56,750 bases of DNA from an uncultured Ruminococcus sp. GTDB taxonomy: Bacteria > Bacillota > Clostridia > Oscillospirales > Ruminococcaceae. The position numbers and the translations under genes are program-made. Every line of letters starts with the position of its first letter. Within the stretch, counting starts at the first letter, position 1. Positions 16,717 through 25,920 of the stretch are shown one piece after another. The stretch covers positions 1 to 56,750 of the forward strand of contig NZ_CALDMP010000062.1 in assembly GCF_937915125.1 (NCBI RefSeq). Direction: 5' to 3'. Below the pieces are notes generated by a model. It saw nothing but the letters and a program-made list of their open reading frames with translations, did not search any database and was not told the DNA's origin.

Positions 16717-17559
16717 ATGAAAAAGGACAACATTACCATCGGCACCTTTTGCAGCGACATGAAAATTCAACCATCCAAGCTCCGTTATTACGAATCACTG
16801 GGGCTGATACAGCCTGCAATGGTAGATGAAGAAAACGGCTATCACTATTATTCCTATGCGCAGTATGCAGAAATTGAGATCATCCAGATCTGCCGCAAAC
16901 TGAACTTTCCTCTGAAAAAAATCATCCATCTCCAGAAAACCCAGGATTCCCACGAGCTGCTGGAGCTGATTGCAAAGCAAAAATTCCACGCACGTAAGCT
17001 GTTATTGCAGCAGCAGGAGATCTATCAGAACCTCTCCTGGCTCCATGAAGCGCTTGAAGCAGACATGGAACTGCGGGAGGGAGATACCCCTGAGATTATC
17101 TGTCAGGAACTGGAAGAACGGAAAGTGCTGATGGCATTGCCAGAACCGGGGAATCACAAGCTAACTCTGGAGGAACAGGATGCCGCTTTGCAATATGAAC
17201 TGAGCAAGACGGTTTCCTCTGAGCATTTTGCAGTCAATTCCATCCAGCGGACCTACGGCTATCATATGGATTTCAGACGATTTCAGCAGGGTCAGCTTCG
17301 TATACTGGGAAAATTCGTGGAACTGCCCCAGTATATCATGAACATTGAGACAAAATTGTATTCCATCCCTGCCGGCACATACCTGATATTGCCTGTACAG
17401 GCGTTTTCTGAAACAGACTGGATACAGCGCATGTGCACCTATGCAAGTGCGCATCATCTGAAGATACAGGCAGTGTACCTAACAGAAGTTGCACTTCATC
17501 TGATCCCCAGAAAGGATGCCTTCTACAAGGCGCAGCTGCTGGTGCAGCCGGAATCATAA
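16717..17559 (+). CDS. MerR-family transcriptional regulator
   Basis: 280 residues from the ATG at 16717, with GGAGGT seven bases upstream. The open frame extends 17 codons further but lacks homology there. Residues ~5-75 form a MerR winged helix (ITIGTFCSDMKIQPSKLRYYESLGLI, then YYSYAQYAEIEIIQIC). A coiled coil follows (~80-125), then a C-terminal ligand-binding-like domain of about 150 residues resembling the multidrug-binding domains of BltR/BmrR-type proteins. No metal-binding cysteine pattern is seen. It is divergent from the cobalamin operon; whether it regulates it is unknown. Confidence 0.85.
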   Translation: MKKDNITIGTFCSDMKIQPSKLRYYESLGLIQPAMVDEENGYHYYSYAQYAEIEIIQICRKLNFPLKKIIHLQKTQDSHELLELIAKQKFHARKLLLQQQEIYQNLSWLHEALEADMELREGDTPEIICQELEERKVLMALPEPGNHKLTLEEQDAALQYELSKTVSSEHFAVNSIQRTYGYHMDFRRFQQGQLRILGKFVELPQYIMNIETKLYSIPAGTYLILPVQAFSETDWIQRMCTYASAHHLKIQAVYLTEVALHLIPRKDAFYKAQLLVQPES

Positions 17560-17562
17560 GGT

Positions 17563-17721
17563 CACCTCTAAAAACCCGCTCACCCGTCATCTGCGGCGCA
17601 TTTTTACACCATCTTACCTTGCGAAAAAACTTGAAATACATCGAGTATTCCTGCGTTTTTTCGAAAGGGAATCTGTCGCAAATCTGCCCCACATCTGACG
17701 GATTCGGGGTTTTTAGAGATG
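17563..17721. mobile_element. MITE-like palindromic element (159 bp)
   Basis: The ends are 15-bp inverted repeats: CACCTCTAAAAACCC at 17563-17577 and GGGTTTTTAGAGATG at 17707-17721 (14 of 15 match). The interior is also a long imperfect palindrome (GTCATCTG near one end, CATCTGAC near the other, and an AT-rich centre around 17640). No protein is encoded. It starts 3 bp after the merR stop. This looks like a non-autonomous transposon or REP-like element; no clear target-site duplication is visible and no second copy was seen in the window. Confidence 0.65.
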
Positions 17722-17754
17722 CCCATAAATATTTATTTTTTCTCAATAATAATA

Positions 17755-17797
17755 AAAGCTGCTGCATATCCGGGCATGCGCCGTTTGCAGCAGCTTT
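17755..17797. terminator. Bidirectional terminator between merR and ctpA
   Basis: A 12-bp perfect stem, AAAGCTGCTGCA (17755-17766) with TGCAGCAGCTTT (17786-17797), lies between two convergent genes. The A- and T-ended stem gives short T-runs on both strands. Confidence 0.75.
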
Positions 17798-17799
17798 GT

Positions 17800-18978
17800 T
17801 TATTCCGTGATTCGCTCCAATGCTTTTGCCAGCTGTGGGTCGGATGCCGCATCCGGTGCATCATAATCCACGGGTTCGTTTCCAGCTTCCACAATCACGT
17901 CCGGCGTGATACCCACACCGTGATAGCACTCGCCCTTTGTGGTCTGATAGGTCGCCACTGTCAGGGTCAGTGCACCGCCGCTGGACATGGGCTGTGTCAC
18001 CTGCATGATACCTTTGCCAAAGGTGGTCGTTCCCACTGCTTCGCCCTTTCCGAAATCCCGCAGAGATGCCGTAAACAACTCTGCGGCACTTGCGGTATTC
18101 TCATTGACCAGCACCACCATAGGCAAATCACATGCTTCGGCATCGGACTGCACCAATGTCTGGGTATGTCCGTCCCGATAGGTGGCAATGGCAATTTCCC
18201 CTTCCGGCAAAAGCGGATCCAGAATCGTTTCCAGACTGTCCACCAGACCGCCGCCGTTGTCACGCAGGTCAAAGATCAATCCTTCTGCACCCTCACTCAA
18301 CAGCTGCTCATATACTGCCAGGAATTGTTCCGGCGTGTTTTCCCGAAAAGCGCTGATACGGATATAACCAATATTCCCTTCCAGCATCCGACCCTGTGCT
18401 GTTGTGACTTCCATGCTCTTTCGTGTCACTTCACAGTCCAGTGTCGTATTATCCCGTCGGATCGTCAATGTGACAGATGTATTTTCTTTTCCCCGAACTG
18501 CATCAACAGCAGCGGAATATCCCAGTTCAGCGACATCATCCCCGTTCACGGCGACAATTTCATCGTCTGGCTGAAGCCCTGCCTCCTCTGCCGGGGAATT
18601 CTCTGTCACAGAATTGATCAGCAGGTATCCTTCATCTGTGGGTGTCACTGTAACACCAATGCCCACTGTCTGTCCTGCTTCATTTGTCTGAAAATCCCCA
18701 TATTCTTCGTCTGTCAGATATTGGGAATAGGGATCGTTCAGCCCGGCGACATAGCCTTTCATGGCACCCTGCATGGCGGATGCTTCGTCTACCTCTGTGT
18801 AATAGTTCGCCTCCACAGTCGCTTTCAGCTGTGCCAGTTCACCGTATTCTGCCTGATTGGCATATGCCCGGTAAATACCCACGCCTGTTCCCACAGCAAG
18901 GACACCGCATAGACAGAACAACAGTACCAGTGTGGACTTTCGCAGTTCGACTGCCTCTTGTTTCGGATTTTCTTCCAC
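17800..18978 (-). CDS. S41-family C-terminal processing peptidase (CtpA-like)
   Basis: 392 residues; a membrane-anchored serine protease acting outside the cell on envelope proteins. One N-terminal transmembrane segment (~15-37), an S41 N-terminal region with DPYSQYL, a PDZ domain (~100-175) and the protease domain with FDLRDNGGG. The catalytic pair is Ser297 (VNENTASAAEL) and Lys322 (TTFGKGIMQ). The start is GTG with AAAGGA upstream. It follows the PcsB-like gene but is separated from it by a terminator, so it may be expressed at a lower or separate level. Confidence 0.93.
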   Translation of the reverse strand: MEENPKQEAVELRKSTLVLLFCLCGVLAVGTGVGIYRAYANQAEYGELAQLKATVEANYYTEVDEASAMQGAMKGYVAGLNDPYSQYLTDEEYGDFQTNEAGQTVGIGVTVTPTDEGYLLINSVTENSPAEEAGLQPDDEIVAVNGDDVAELGYSAAVDAVRGKENTSVTLTIRRDNTTLDCEVTRKSMEVTTAQGRMLEGNIGYIRISAFRENTPEQFLAVYEQLLSEGAEGLIFDLRDNGGGLVDSLETILDPLLPEGEIAIATYRDGHTQTLVQSDAEACDLPMVVLVNENTASAAELFTASLRDFGKGEAVGTTTFGKGIMQVTQPMSSGGALTLTVATYQTTKGECYHGVGITPDVIVEAGNEPVDYDAPDAASDPQLAKALERITE

Positions 18979-18997
18979 GCCAAATCATTCCTTTCGC

Positions 18998-19035
18998 AAA
19001 AAAGGACAGCGGTCTTTGAACACCCCTGTCCTTTT
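18998..19035 (-). terminator. Terminator between the M23 hydrolase gene and ctpA
   Basis: On the minus strand GGACAG (19031-19026) pairs with CTGTCC (19009-19004), followed by TTTTTT. Read-through may supply ctpA, since only about 20 bp lie between the T-run and its start. Confidence 0.7.
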
Positions 19036-19070
19036 GTCAGTATATGTATTTCCTGAAAAAATATGCAAGA

Positions 19071-20534
19071 TCAGCCCAGATACTGCATGGGATCCACCTT
19101 GGTACCATTCACACGTACCTCAAAATGCAGATGGAAACCGGTGGAGAAGCCCGTGCTTCCCACGTAACCAATGGTCTGACCCTGGCTCACTGTCTGTCCG
19201 GCAGAAACCGAAACAGATGCCAGATGACCGTACAGCGTGGAGTAAGTACCGTCATGCTGAATGATCACATAATTGCCGTAACCGCCGCCGCAGCCGCAGC
19301 TGGAGCTTTTCGGATAGTTATGCGGACAGCCGCTCACAACACGTACCACTGTACCGCCGCGGGATGCGACTACAGCTGCACCAGCATTGCCGCCGGCAAT
19401 ATCAATTGCTCCGTGGGTAGTACCCCAACGGCTGCCGAAGCCGCTGGAAACAGTGTAAAAGCCAGGACAAGGCCAAGTGAAATTGGTACTTCCAGAAGGA
19501 ACATAGGATGAATCTGAAGAACTGCCGCTGTCGCTAGAAGAAGAACCGGAATTGCTGCTGGAGCCGCCGCTGGAACTGCTGCCGGAACTTGAACTGCTGT
19601 TGCTGCTGCCAGAATTGCTATTCTGCTTTTTCTCTTCTTCCTGCTGTTTCTTCGCAGCCGCTGCGGCTTCACGTTTTTTCCGTTCTTCCTCTTCCTTTTT
19701 CTTCTGCTCCTCTGCAGCTCTTGCGATTTCAGCCTTGATCTGCTCTTCTTCCGCATCCAGAGCAGCGTTGTTCTTTTCGAGCGTGTCTACATCGACGTTG
19801 AGTTTCTCCTTCTCCCGTTCCATCTGCTGCTTTGCCTCATCGGTCTCAGCATAGGTTGTCTGGAGCTCTTCGATGGCAGATTTAAACTCTTCTTTTTTTG
19901 TCTGCTGTTCTGATTGCTGCTGTTCCAGGTCAGATTTTTCCTGTTCCAGCTGTGCTTTTTTCTCGTTGCATGCCTCCAGCTTGTCCTTCAGGTCGTTTAC
20001 CAACTCATTATCATGATTCGCCACACGGGACATCAGCTCGTACTTGGACAGCAGATCATAGAAATCTGTTGCGCCCACCAGCGCAGAAGCCAGGCTGTTG
20101 TTTCCCTGGACATACATCGCCCGGAGACGCAATTTGAACTGATCCAGTCCAATGGCAATATCTGCCTCCATCACCGTGATATCATCTTCCGTCTGGGAAA
20201 TTGCTGCTGTCGTTTCTTCAATGGACTGATTGATCCGATCCAATTCCTCTACAACAATATCCAGATTCTGCTGCTGCAAGGTGATTTTTTCCTGCAGGGT
20301 CTGCTGATATGCTTCTTTTTCTTCCAGATTTGTCTGAAGCGCATCCAATTCCTTCTGCTTTTCTGCAATTTTTGCCTCATTGGATTTCCGTTCTTCCTGG
20401 AGTTCTGCCAGCGTCTTTGCCGAAACCGGAATATCACGCAGCGGTGCCCAGTTTGCAGTCATACCAGCTGCTAGAATCGACAAGCACAGTGCTGCCCCAG
20501 TCAGACGGCGTCCAATGTGTTTTTTTCTGCTCAT
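19071..20534 (-). CDS. PcsB/EnvC-like M23 peptidoglycan hydrolase with coiled coil
   Basis: 487 residues. A signal peptide ends near residue 39 (VSAKT); residues ~40-265 are a long coiled coil; ~270-350 form a K/E- then Ser/Gly-rich linker; ~355-487 are an M23 LytM domain. The zinc ligands are visible in THGAIDIAGG and in HLHFEV near the C-terminus. A GCPHNYPKSSSCGCGGG insert with four cysteines lies inside the M23 domain. Directly downstream of ftsE-ftsX, it is most likely the hydrolase activated by FtsEX at the septum, as for PcsB of streptococci. Confidence 0.92.
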   Translation of the reverse strand: MSRKKHIGRRLTGAALCLSILAAGMTANWAPLRDIPVSAKTLAELQEERKSNEAKIAEKQKELDALQTNLEEKEAYQQTLQEKITLQQQNLDIVVEELDRINQSIEETTAAISQTEDDITVMEADIAIGLDQFKLRLRAMYVQGNNSLASALVGATDFYDLLSKYELMSRVANHDNELVNDLKDKLEACNEKKAQLEQEKSDLEQQQSEQQTKKEEFKSAIEELQTTYAETDEAKQQMEREKEKLNVDVDTLEKNNAALDAEEEQIKAEIARAAEEQKKKEEEERKKREAAAAAKKQQEEEKKQNSNSGSSNSSSSSGSSSSGGSSSNSGSSSSDSGSSSDSSYVPSGSTNFTWPCPGFYTVSSGFGSRWGTTHGAIDIAGGNAGAAVVASRGGTVVRVVSGCPHNYPKSSSCGCGGGYGNYVIIQHDGTYSTLYGHLASVSVSAGQTVSQGQTIGYVGSTGFSTGFHLHFEVRVNGTKVDPMQYLG

Positions 20535-20546
20535 AATTCAGCCTCC

Positions 20547-21452
20547 TTAGACATTCAGATGCTTGCGCATCGAAATCATACTGCCGAATGCGCCGAACAA
20601 TGTGCCAGCAACCAAATAAGCGGCAGCTACCTTCCAGGCGAGTTCCCGGAAGGGAATGATGCTTCCCATACCAATGACTGACAGAATATCTGCCTGACCT
20701 GTCAAAAGGCCAACCAGAGAGTCATATCCGAACCATGTGATCACCAATGCCACACATCCGGCAAGAAAACCGGTGATCATGCCTTCTACGAAGAACGGGA
20801 TACGGATAAAGGAATTGGTCGCACCAACATATTTCATGATCTGAATTTCTTCACGGCGTGCAAATACACTTGCCTTTGTGGCATTGGATACAATTACCAC
20901 AGAGATCACAATCAGAGCTGCAATGATCACGCCGAAAATCACCGTGATGATCTTCCGCAGCTCGGTCAGGATATTGACAAAATCCATAGGCGCACGGATG
21001 GAATAAATATGATCCAGCGTCTCAATCTCTGAAATTGTCGTAGAAATAGTAGAGATATCCTCGATCTGGATCCGGAATCCATCGATGAGCGGATTGTCAT
21101 CTCCCAGAGAATCAAAGAGCACCTCATAATCGGACATACTCTTTTTCAGATCTTCAAACGCCTGTTCCTTGGAATAGAATGTAATTTTGGAAATATTGCT
21201 GATCTGTTCCAGGTCTGTCTGGAATTCTGCAATTTCCTGATCTGTTGTATCTTCATTCAGATAAATAATGACTTCGTTCTTATCCTCAATGCCGCCGATC
21301 ATGGAAGTGAGGTTCATATAAAATAGTACGGACATGCCGACAAGCAGAAGAGAAACCAGAAGCACACAGAACGAAGCAAATGCCATCATACGGTTTTTCC
21401 AGATATTTTCGATACCCTGTCCCGTAAGGTATTTGAAACCACTAAGCTTCAT
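20547..21452 (-). CDS. ftsX: Cell division ABC transporter permease FtsX
   Basis: 301 residues with the FtsX layout: cytosolic N-terminus, one transmembrane segment (~22-48), an extracellular domain (~50-165) and three further segments (~170-200, ~220-250, ~270-292). The conserved NATKASVFARREEIQIMKYVGAT stretch follows the second segment (shown here for position, residues ~188-210). With FtsE it transmits ATP-driven conformational change to an extracellular hydrolase, here the PcsB-like protein. The start overlaps ftsE by 11 nt. Confidence 0.95.
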   Translation of the reverse strand: MKLSGFKYLTGQGIENIWKNRMMAFASFCVLLVSLLLVGMSVLFYMNLTSMIGGIEDKNEVIIYLNEDTTDQEIAEFQTDLEQISNISKITFYSKEQAFEDLKKSMSDYEVLFDSLGDDNPLIDGFRIQIEDISTISTTISEIETLDHIYSIRAPMDFVNILTELRKIITVIFGVIIAALIVISVVIVSNATKASVFARREEIQIMKYVGATNSFIRIPFFVEGMITGFLAGCVALVITWFGYDSLVGLLTGQADILSVIGMGSIIPFRELAWKVAAAYLVAGTLFGAFGSMISMRKHLNV

Positions 21453-22131
21453 GGATCAGATTCCCTCCAATCACTTCGTCAAAGACAATGCGTCCCTGAT
21501 CAATATTGATGATCCGCCCGCCGAACTGCCGCACCAGATTATGCTCATGCGTTACCATGAGGATCGTCGTTCCGATGTCATTGATGCCCTGAAGCAGTTC
21601 CACGATCTCATAGGAAAGCTCCGGGTCAATATTACCGGTAGGCTCATCGGCAATGATCAGCTGGGGGTCGTTAACCAGTGCACGTGCAATTGCCACACGC
21701 TGTTTTTCGCCGCCGGACAGCTCGTCCGGATAAGCATATGCCTTGTCCTGCAAGCCCACTAGACCGATTACATACGGCACACGCTTGCGGATATATTTCG
21801 TAGGCGAATCGATCACTCGCAGCACAAATGCGATATTCTCATAAACAGTCATAGATGGAATCAGGCGGAAATCCTGAAAAACAAAGCCGATGGTACGCCG
21901 CAGTGCCGGGACCCGGCGCCGCCGCAGCTTGTTCAGGTTATAACCGTTTACAGAAATCGTACCGCTTGTGGGGTTGATTTCTTTCAGAATCAACTTGATC
22001 ATGGTACTTTTTCCGGCACCGGAGGCACCAACAACAAAGGCGAAGTCACCGTCATTGATCTTCAGATTCACATTGTGCAGTGCATCTACGCCGCTCGAGT
22101 ATGTCACAGAAACATCCTTCAGTTCAACCAT
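21442..22131 (-). CDS. ftsE: Cell division ATP-binding protein FtsE
   Basis: 229 residues, a complete ABC ATPase. Walker A is GASGAGKST (residues 35-43), the signature is LSGGEKQRV, Walker B is LIIADEPTGNID, and the switch His is in MVTHEHN. It is the first gene of ftsE-ftsX-PcsB. The ATG at 22131 has AAAGGATG upstream. Confidence 0.95.
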   Translation of the reverse strand: MVELKDVSVTYSSGVDALHNVNLKINDGDFAFVVGASGAGKSTMIKLILKEINPTSGTISVNGYNLNKLRRRRVPALRRTIGFVFQDFRLIPSMTVYENIAFVLRVIDSPTKYIRKRVPYVIGLVGLQDKAYAYPDELSGGEKQRVAIARALVNDPQLIIADEPTGNIDPELSYEIVELLQGINDIGTTILMVTHEHNLVRQFGGRIINIDQGRIVFDEVIGGNLIHEA

Positions 22132-22310
22132 AGTTCACACACATCCTTTCAGCGGCTGCATGCCGCAGAGCAATCCGCCCTATTCCAGTAGGGCATTCAC
22201 ACGAGCTGCCCTTTCCAAAATTTCCAGAAAAAAACAGCCGTTTCCATTTGTCATTTTTTTGCAATTCCAATCGAACAAACAGCATTTCAACTGCCGCAGA
22301 CGAAAGTGCA
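22132..22310 (-). other. Upstream region of ftsE
   Basis: This stretch between ftsE and the terminator behind the CdaR gene carries a 6-bp stem (GCCCTA 22177-22182 with TAGGGC 22189-22194) in the leader and A/T-runs near 22227-22262. No convincing -35/-10 pair was found, so the ftsE promoter is unassigned. Confidence 0.4.
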
Positions 22311-22355
22311 TAAATAACCCGCCGATGCAAAAACTGCCACACGCTGCACCGGCGG
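22311..22355 (-). terminator. Terminator of the CdaR-family gene
   Basis: An 11-bp stem, CCGCCGGTGCA with TGCATCGGCGG on the minus strand (22355-22345 and 22329-22319), is followed by GTTATTTATG. The T-run is imperfect. Confidence 0.6.
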
Positions 22356-22398
22356 CTTATGCAGATATACCGCCGATAAGCATCAGCGTTTTGGGCTT

Positions 22399-23484
22399 TT
22401 AGAATTTTGCCAGACTTGCCGAGAGGTATTTCTTGACCATCAGCGCAATCTTAAAGATAATGGCATGGTCAAATTCCCGGAGATCCAAACCGGTCAGCTT
22501 TTTGATCTTTTCCAGACGATACACCAGCGTATTGCGGTGCACAAACAGCTTTCTGGAAGTCTCAGACACGTTCAGATTGTTCTCAAAGAACTTCTGAATG
22601 GTAAAGAGCGTCTCGTGATCCAGGGATTCGATACTGCCGCGCTTAAACACCTCATGGAGGAATGTCTCGCAAAGGGTCGTGGGAAGGTGGTAGATCAGGC
22701 GTGCGATGCCCAGATTCTCGTAGCTGACAATTGCCTTATCGGTGTCAAATACCTTGCCGACTTCCAGTGCCATCTGCGCTTCCTTAAAGGAGCGGGACAG
22801 TTCCTTTACGCCGGTAACGATAGTACCGATGCCCACGTTGACACGGGTATAGAATTCACTGCTGAGGGTGTCCGCAATAGAGCGTGCCAGCTTTTCCAGA
22901 TCCTTGGTATCCACAGCACCCTTGATTTCCTTGACAAGAACGATATCTGTTTCGGAAATGGTAAAGACAAAGTCCTTGTTCTTGTCCGGGAAGAGATTCT
23001 GGATGACGTCATATGCCGAAACATCGTTTGCAGATACGATCCGGATCAGCAGAACCACACGGCTGACCTCAGAATTGAAGTGCAGTTCCCGTGCCTTGAT
23101 GACAATGTCACCGGGCAGCACATTGTCCAGAACAACATTCTTGATGAAGTTGTTGCGGTCATACTTTTCATCATAGTACTGCTTGATATTGAACAGCGAG
23201 ATTGCCAGAATATTGGCATATTTTGCAGCTGCATCATCCATGCCCTCTACGAACACGGCATATTCCGGCTTCGAACGGGAGCCGAACGGTTTGTAGGTAT
23301 AACCGTCACGGATAAAAATATCATGTACATCGCTCAGATCCAGCGATACGAACTCATTGGTTGTACCGACCTTTGTCAGATCACTGCATGCGATAATGGT
23401 CGCAGTATCATCGACCACGCCGACAGTAGCGTCAATTGTATCACGCATCTGGTGCACCAGACCTTGAAATAATCTATTAGACAT
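22399..23484 (-). CDS. CdaR/PucR-family transcriptional regulator
   Basis: 361 residues. The N-terminal ~130 residues resemble a sugar-diacid/GAF-like sensing domain (ATVGVVDDTATIIACSD), the middle a GGDEF-like module, and the C-terminus (~295-345) a PucR-type helix-turn-helix: NNLNVSETSRKLFVHRNTLV, then YRLEKIKKLTGLDLREF. Such proteins usually activate catabolic operons, but the neighbours here (argS, ftsEX) give no clue to the ligand. Two palindromes lie upstream of the start. Confidence 0.85.
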   Translation of the reverse strand: MSNRLFQGLVHQMRDTIDATVGVVDDTATIIACSDLTKVGTTNEFVSLDLSDVHDIFIRDGYTYKPFGSRSKPEYAVFVEGMDDAAAKYANILAISLFNIKQYYDEKYDRNNFIKNVVLDNVLPGDIVIKARELHFNSEVSRVVLLIRIVSANDVSAYDVIQNLFPDKNKDFVFTISETDIVLVKEIKGAVDTKDLEKLARSIADTLSSEFYTRVNVGIGTIVTGVKELSRSFKEAQMALEVGKVFDTDKAIVSYENLGIARLIYHLPTTLCETFLHEVFKRGSIESLDHETLFTIQKFFENNLNVSETSRKLFVHRNTLVYRLEKIKKLTGLDLREFDHAIIFKIALMVKKYLSASLAKF

Positions 23485-23710
23485 ATGGAACTTCCTTTCA
23501 TTTTAAAATCCTGTGATATCACAAAGCTCCGCCTGCTCAATATATTACAAATTGTAACACATTATCTCGCCGGATATGTGAATACATTGTTAAAGTTTTT
23601 TCGGTTTTCTGCGTATTCGGCTGATGGTTCTGCATTTTCCATCAAAAATGCACGGAATCCTGCAATTTTTCCTGTAACCTGTTTGTAACTTTTTCCTCTG
23701 TTTCCGGAAA
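23485..23710 (-). promoter_or_regulatory. cdaR upstream region with two palindromes
   Basis: A 12-bp perfect palindrome, TGTGATATCACA (23512-23523), lies about 30 bp before the start codon. A second, TTACAA-A-TTGTAA, is near 23546-23558, overlapping a possible TACAAT or TATATT -10. They may be operators for the CdaR protein itself. No convincing -35 element was found. Confidence 0.35.
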
Positions 23711-25402
23711 TTACATCTTTTCCGGAGCGGTTACTTTCAGGATATGCAGGGTATTTGCGATTGCCTGACGTGCCGCTTCACACAGCAGCAGACGTGCCTG
23801 TTTCAGTTCCGGCGTCTCTGCATACTTGATGCTGCATGCATCGTAGAACTTGTGGAACAGAGTCGCCAGCTCTGTGGCATATTTCGTCACCTTGGACGGA
23901 TCGTAGGACTTTGCCGCTGCGTCCAGTTCCGACGGAAGTGCTGCCAGATGACGGATCAATTCCAGCTCCTGAGGATTTTCCAGCAGAGACAGATTTGCAT
24001 GTGCACACTGTTCCAGGGTCAGCCCCTCCTCTTCCATGGCACGCAGAAGGCTGCAAATTCTGGCGTGGGCGTACTGGACATAGTATACCGGGTTCTGAGA
24101 GGACTTCTCCACTGCCAGATCCAGATCAAACTCAAAGTGGGAGTTTGCCTCTCTGGTGTTGAAGAAGAACCGTGCTGCATCCAGCGGAATCTCATCCAGC
24201 AGGGTCACCAGAGTGATCGCCTTGCCGCTGCGCTTGGAAAGCTTGACAACCTCGCCGTCCCGCATGAGCATTACCATCTGCATGAGCACCACATCCAGCC
24301 GGTCAGCATCTGCGCCAAGGGCTGTCAGGGCAGCTTTCAGACGAGGCACATAGCCGTGGTGGTCTGCACCCAGAATATCGATGGCTTTGTCGAACTTCCG
24401 CCCCATGAGCTTGTCATAGTGGTACGCAATGTCCGGTACGACATAGGTGGGAATTCCGTTGGCACGTACCAGAACGAAGTCCTTGTCTGCGCCGAAATCC
24501 GTTGCCTTGAACCAGACTGCGCCGTCCTGCTCGTAGGTATAGCCGCGCTTTGTCAGCTCGTCGACTACCCATTTTACCTGACCGTTCTGGTGCAACGTAC
24601 TTTCCCGGAACCAGTTGTCATAGACAATGCGGTACTTCTTCAGATCCCGTTCCAGTCCGGCGATATTCTTTGGCAGTGCAAATGCCACCAGGGCATCCCG
24701 CCGTGTCTTTGCATCAGCCTGCACATACTTATCTCCGTTTTCAGCGATGAAATTCTCCGCATGCTCGGTGATATCTGCACCGTGATAGGCATCCTCCGGC
24801 ATTTCCACTGTGGGGTCAAAGTGCTGTAAATAGCGCACTTCCAGGGATGTGGCAAACTTTTCGATCTGATTGCCGGCATCGTTCACATAGAATTCCCGCT
24901 GTACATCCCAGCCGGTCCAGTCCAGGATCTCTGCCAGGCTGTCACCCAGTGCGCCGCCCCGCGCATTGCCCACATGCATGGGTCCAGTGGGGTTTGCAGA
25001 TACGAATTCCACCAGCGCACGCTTTCCGGCACCAGTCTGGGTTCTGCCGTACTGTTCCTTTTCCGTCAGAACGGTTTCCACTACCTGTGCGAACCAGTCC
25101 TGCTTCAAGAAGAAATTCATGAAGCCTGGTCCGGCGATCTCTGCTCTTGCAAAAGTCGTCCCGTCCAGAGAAACTGCATCTAGCAGCAGCTCTGCGATCT
25201 TTCTCGGCGCCATGCGGAAGGTCTTTGCACTGACCATTGCCACATTTGCTGCGAAGTCACCGTGAGACTTATCCGCCGGCACCTCCACCCGGAATCCCGG
25301 GATGGGCTCAGCAGGTACTTTTCCCTCTGCTACGAGCCGTCCCAATCCGTCCAGAAGCATCCGATATAATGTTTCAGATGCTGTTTTCATACAATCTGCC
25401 AT
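23711..25402 (-). CDS. argS: Arginyl-tRNA synthetase
   Basis: 563 residues, normal length. The class I HIGH motif appears as PTGPMHVGN in the conserved FVSANPTGPMHVGNARGG context; the KMSKS region is the degenerate VKLSKRSGKAITL usual for this family. The C-terminal DALR anticodon-binding domain includes YVQYAHARICSLLR. The start has AAGGAACG upstream. No T-box leader is seen. Confidence 0.97.
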   Translation of the reverse strand: MADCMKTASETLYRMLLDGLGRLVAEGKVPAEPIPGFRVEVPADKSHGDFAANVAMVSAKTFRMAPRKIAELLLDAVSLDGTTFARAEIAGPGFMNFFLKQDWFAQVVETVLTEKEQYGRTQTGAGKRALVEFVSANPTGPMHVGNARGGALGDSLAEILDWTGWDVQREFYVNDAGNQIEKFATSLEVRYLQHFDPTVEMPEDAYHGADITEHAENFIAENGDKYVQADAKTRRDALVAFALPKNIAGLERDLKKYRIVYDNWFRESTLHQNGQVKWVVDELTKRGYTYEQDGAVWFKATDFGADKDFVLVRANGIPTYVVPDIAYHYDKLMGRKFDKAIDILGADHHGYVPRLKAALTALGADADRLDVVLMQMVMLMRDGEVVKLSKRSGKAITLVTLLDEIPLDAARFFFNTREANSHFEFDLDLAVEKSSQNPVYYVQYAHARICSLLRAMEEEGLTLEQCAHANLSLLENPQELELIRHLAALPSELDAAAKSYDPSKVTKYATELATLFHKFYDACSIKYAETPELKQARLLLCEAARQAIANTLHILKVTAPEKM

Positions 25403-25442
25403 GTTTCACTTCGTTCCTTTCCATATATGTCAGAAGTATTTC

Positions 25443-25898
25443 TCATACTTCCTGCTCTTCTGCTGATTCCGGTTTCTCCTGCCGGAGTTCCCATTGCAGT
25501 TCGATCACGTTTTCCGATAAAAAAGCAGCGTTGAGATCGATCACATATTCCATTTCCACACTGCCCCGATCTTCTTCCATCACACAGGACAGCCGCTTCG
25601 CCTGTACGCCCAGGGTCATATTGCCATAGGGTGTCTGATACAAACAAAAGTGCTTTTTCCCCAGTTCCAGAGTCAGATTGGAATTTGCCCTGCCGCTGCG
25701 GAGAATGGTCACCAGAGAATCGTTTGTCACACGAATGGAAGTTGTAGACCCGGCAAACCCGGTGGCATCTGTATCCTCGTAGGATAAGGTCAAAATACCA
25801 TTCTCCCGATCGCAAGTGCCGGTGGTCACCAGTTCGGTTTCTTCTTCATCGTCCGGCGTGATCTGCCGGCTCTTCATTTTAATAATCACTGAATCCAT
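25443..25898 (-). CDS. DUF1934 (YwiB-like) beta-barrel protein
   Basis: 151 residues from the ATG at 25898; the frame extends upstream into murI without homology. It is a small cytosolic beta-rich protein with the DUF1934 layout: N-terminal VIIKMKSRQ, a middle NGILTLSYEDTDATGFAG and C-terminal VEMEYVIDLN followed by ELQWEL. DUF1934 proteins often sit next to argS in Firmicutes, as here (40 bp upstream of argS in the same direction). The function is unknown. The ribosome-binding site is weak. Confidence 0.8.
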   Translation of the reverse strand: MDSVIIKMKSRQITPDDEEETELVTTGTCDRENGILTLSYEDTDATGFAGSTTSIRVTNDSLVTILRSGRANSNLTLELGKKHFCLYQTPYGNMTLGVQAKRLSCVMEEDRGSVEMEYVIDLNAAFLSENVIELQWELRQEKPESAEEQEV

Positions 25899-25920
25899 GT
25901 CTCTTGCGTCACTTCTTTCG

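Noticed and set aside
17516..17698. 60-codon frame across the merR end
   Set aside because: It is encoded by the palindromic MITE-like element and has no ribosome-binding site.
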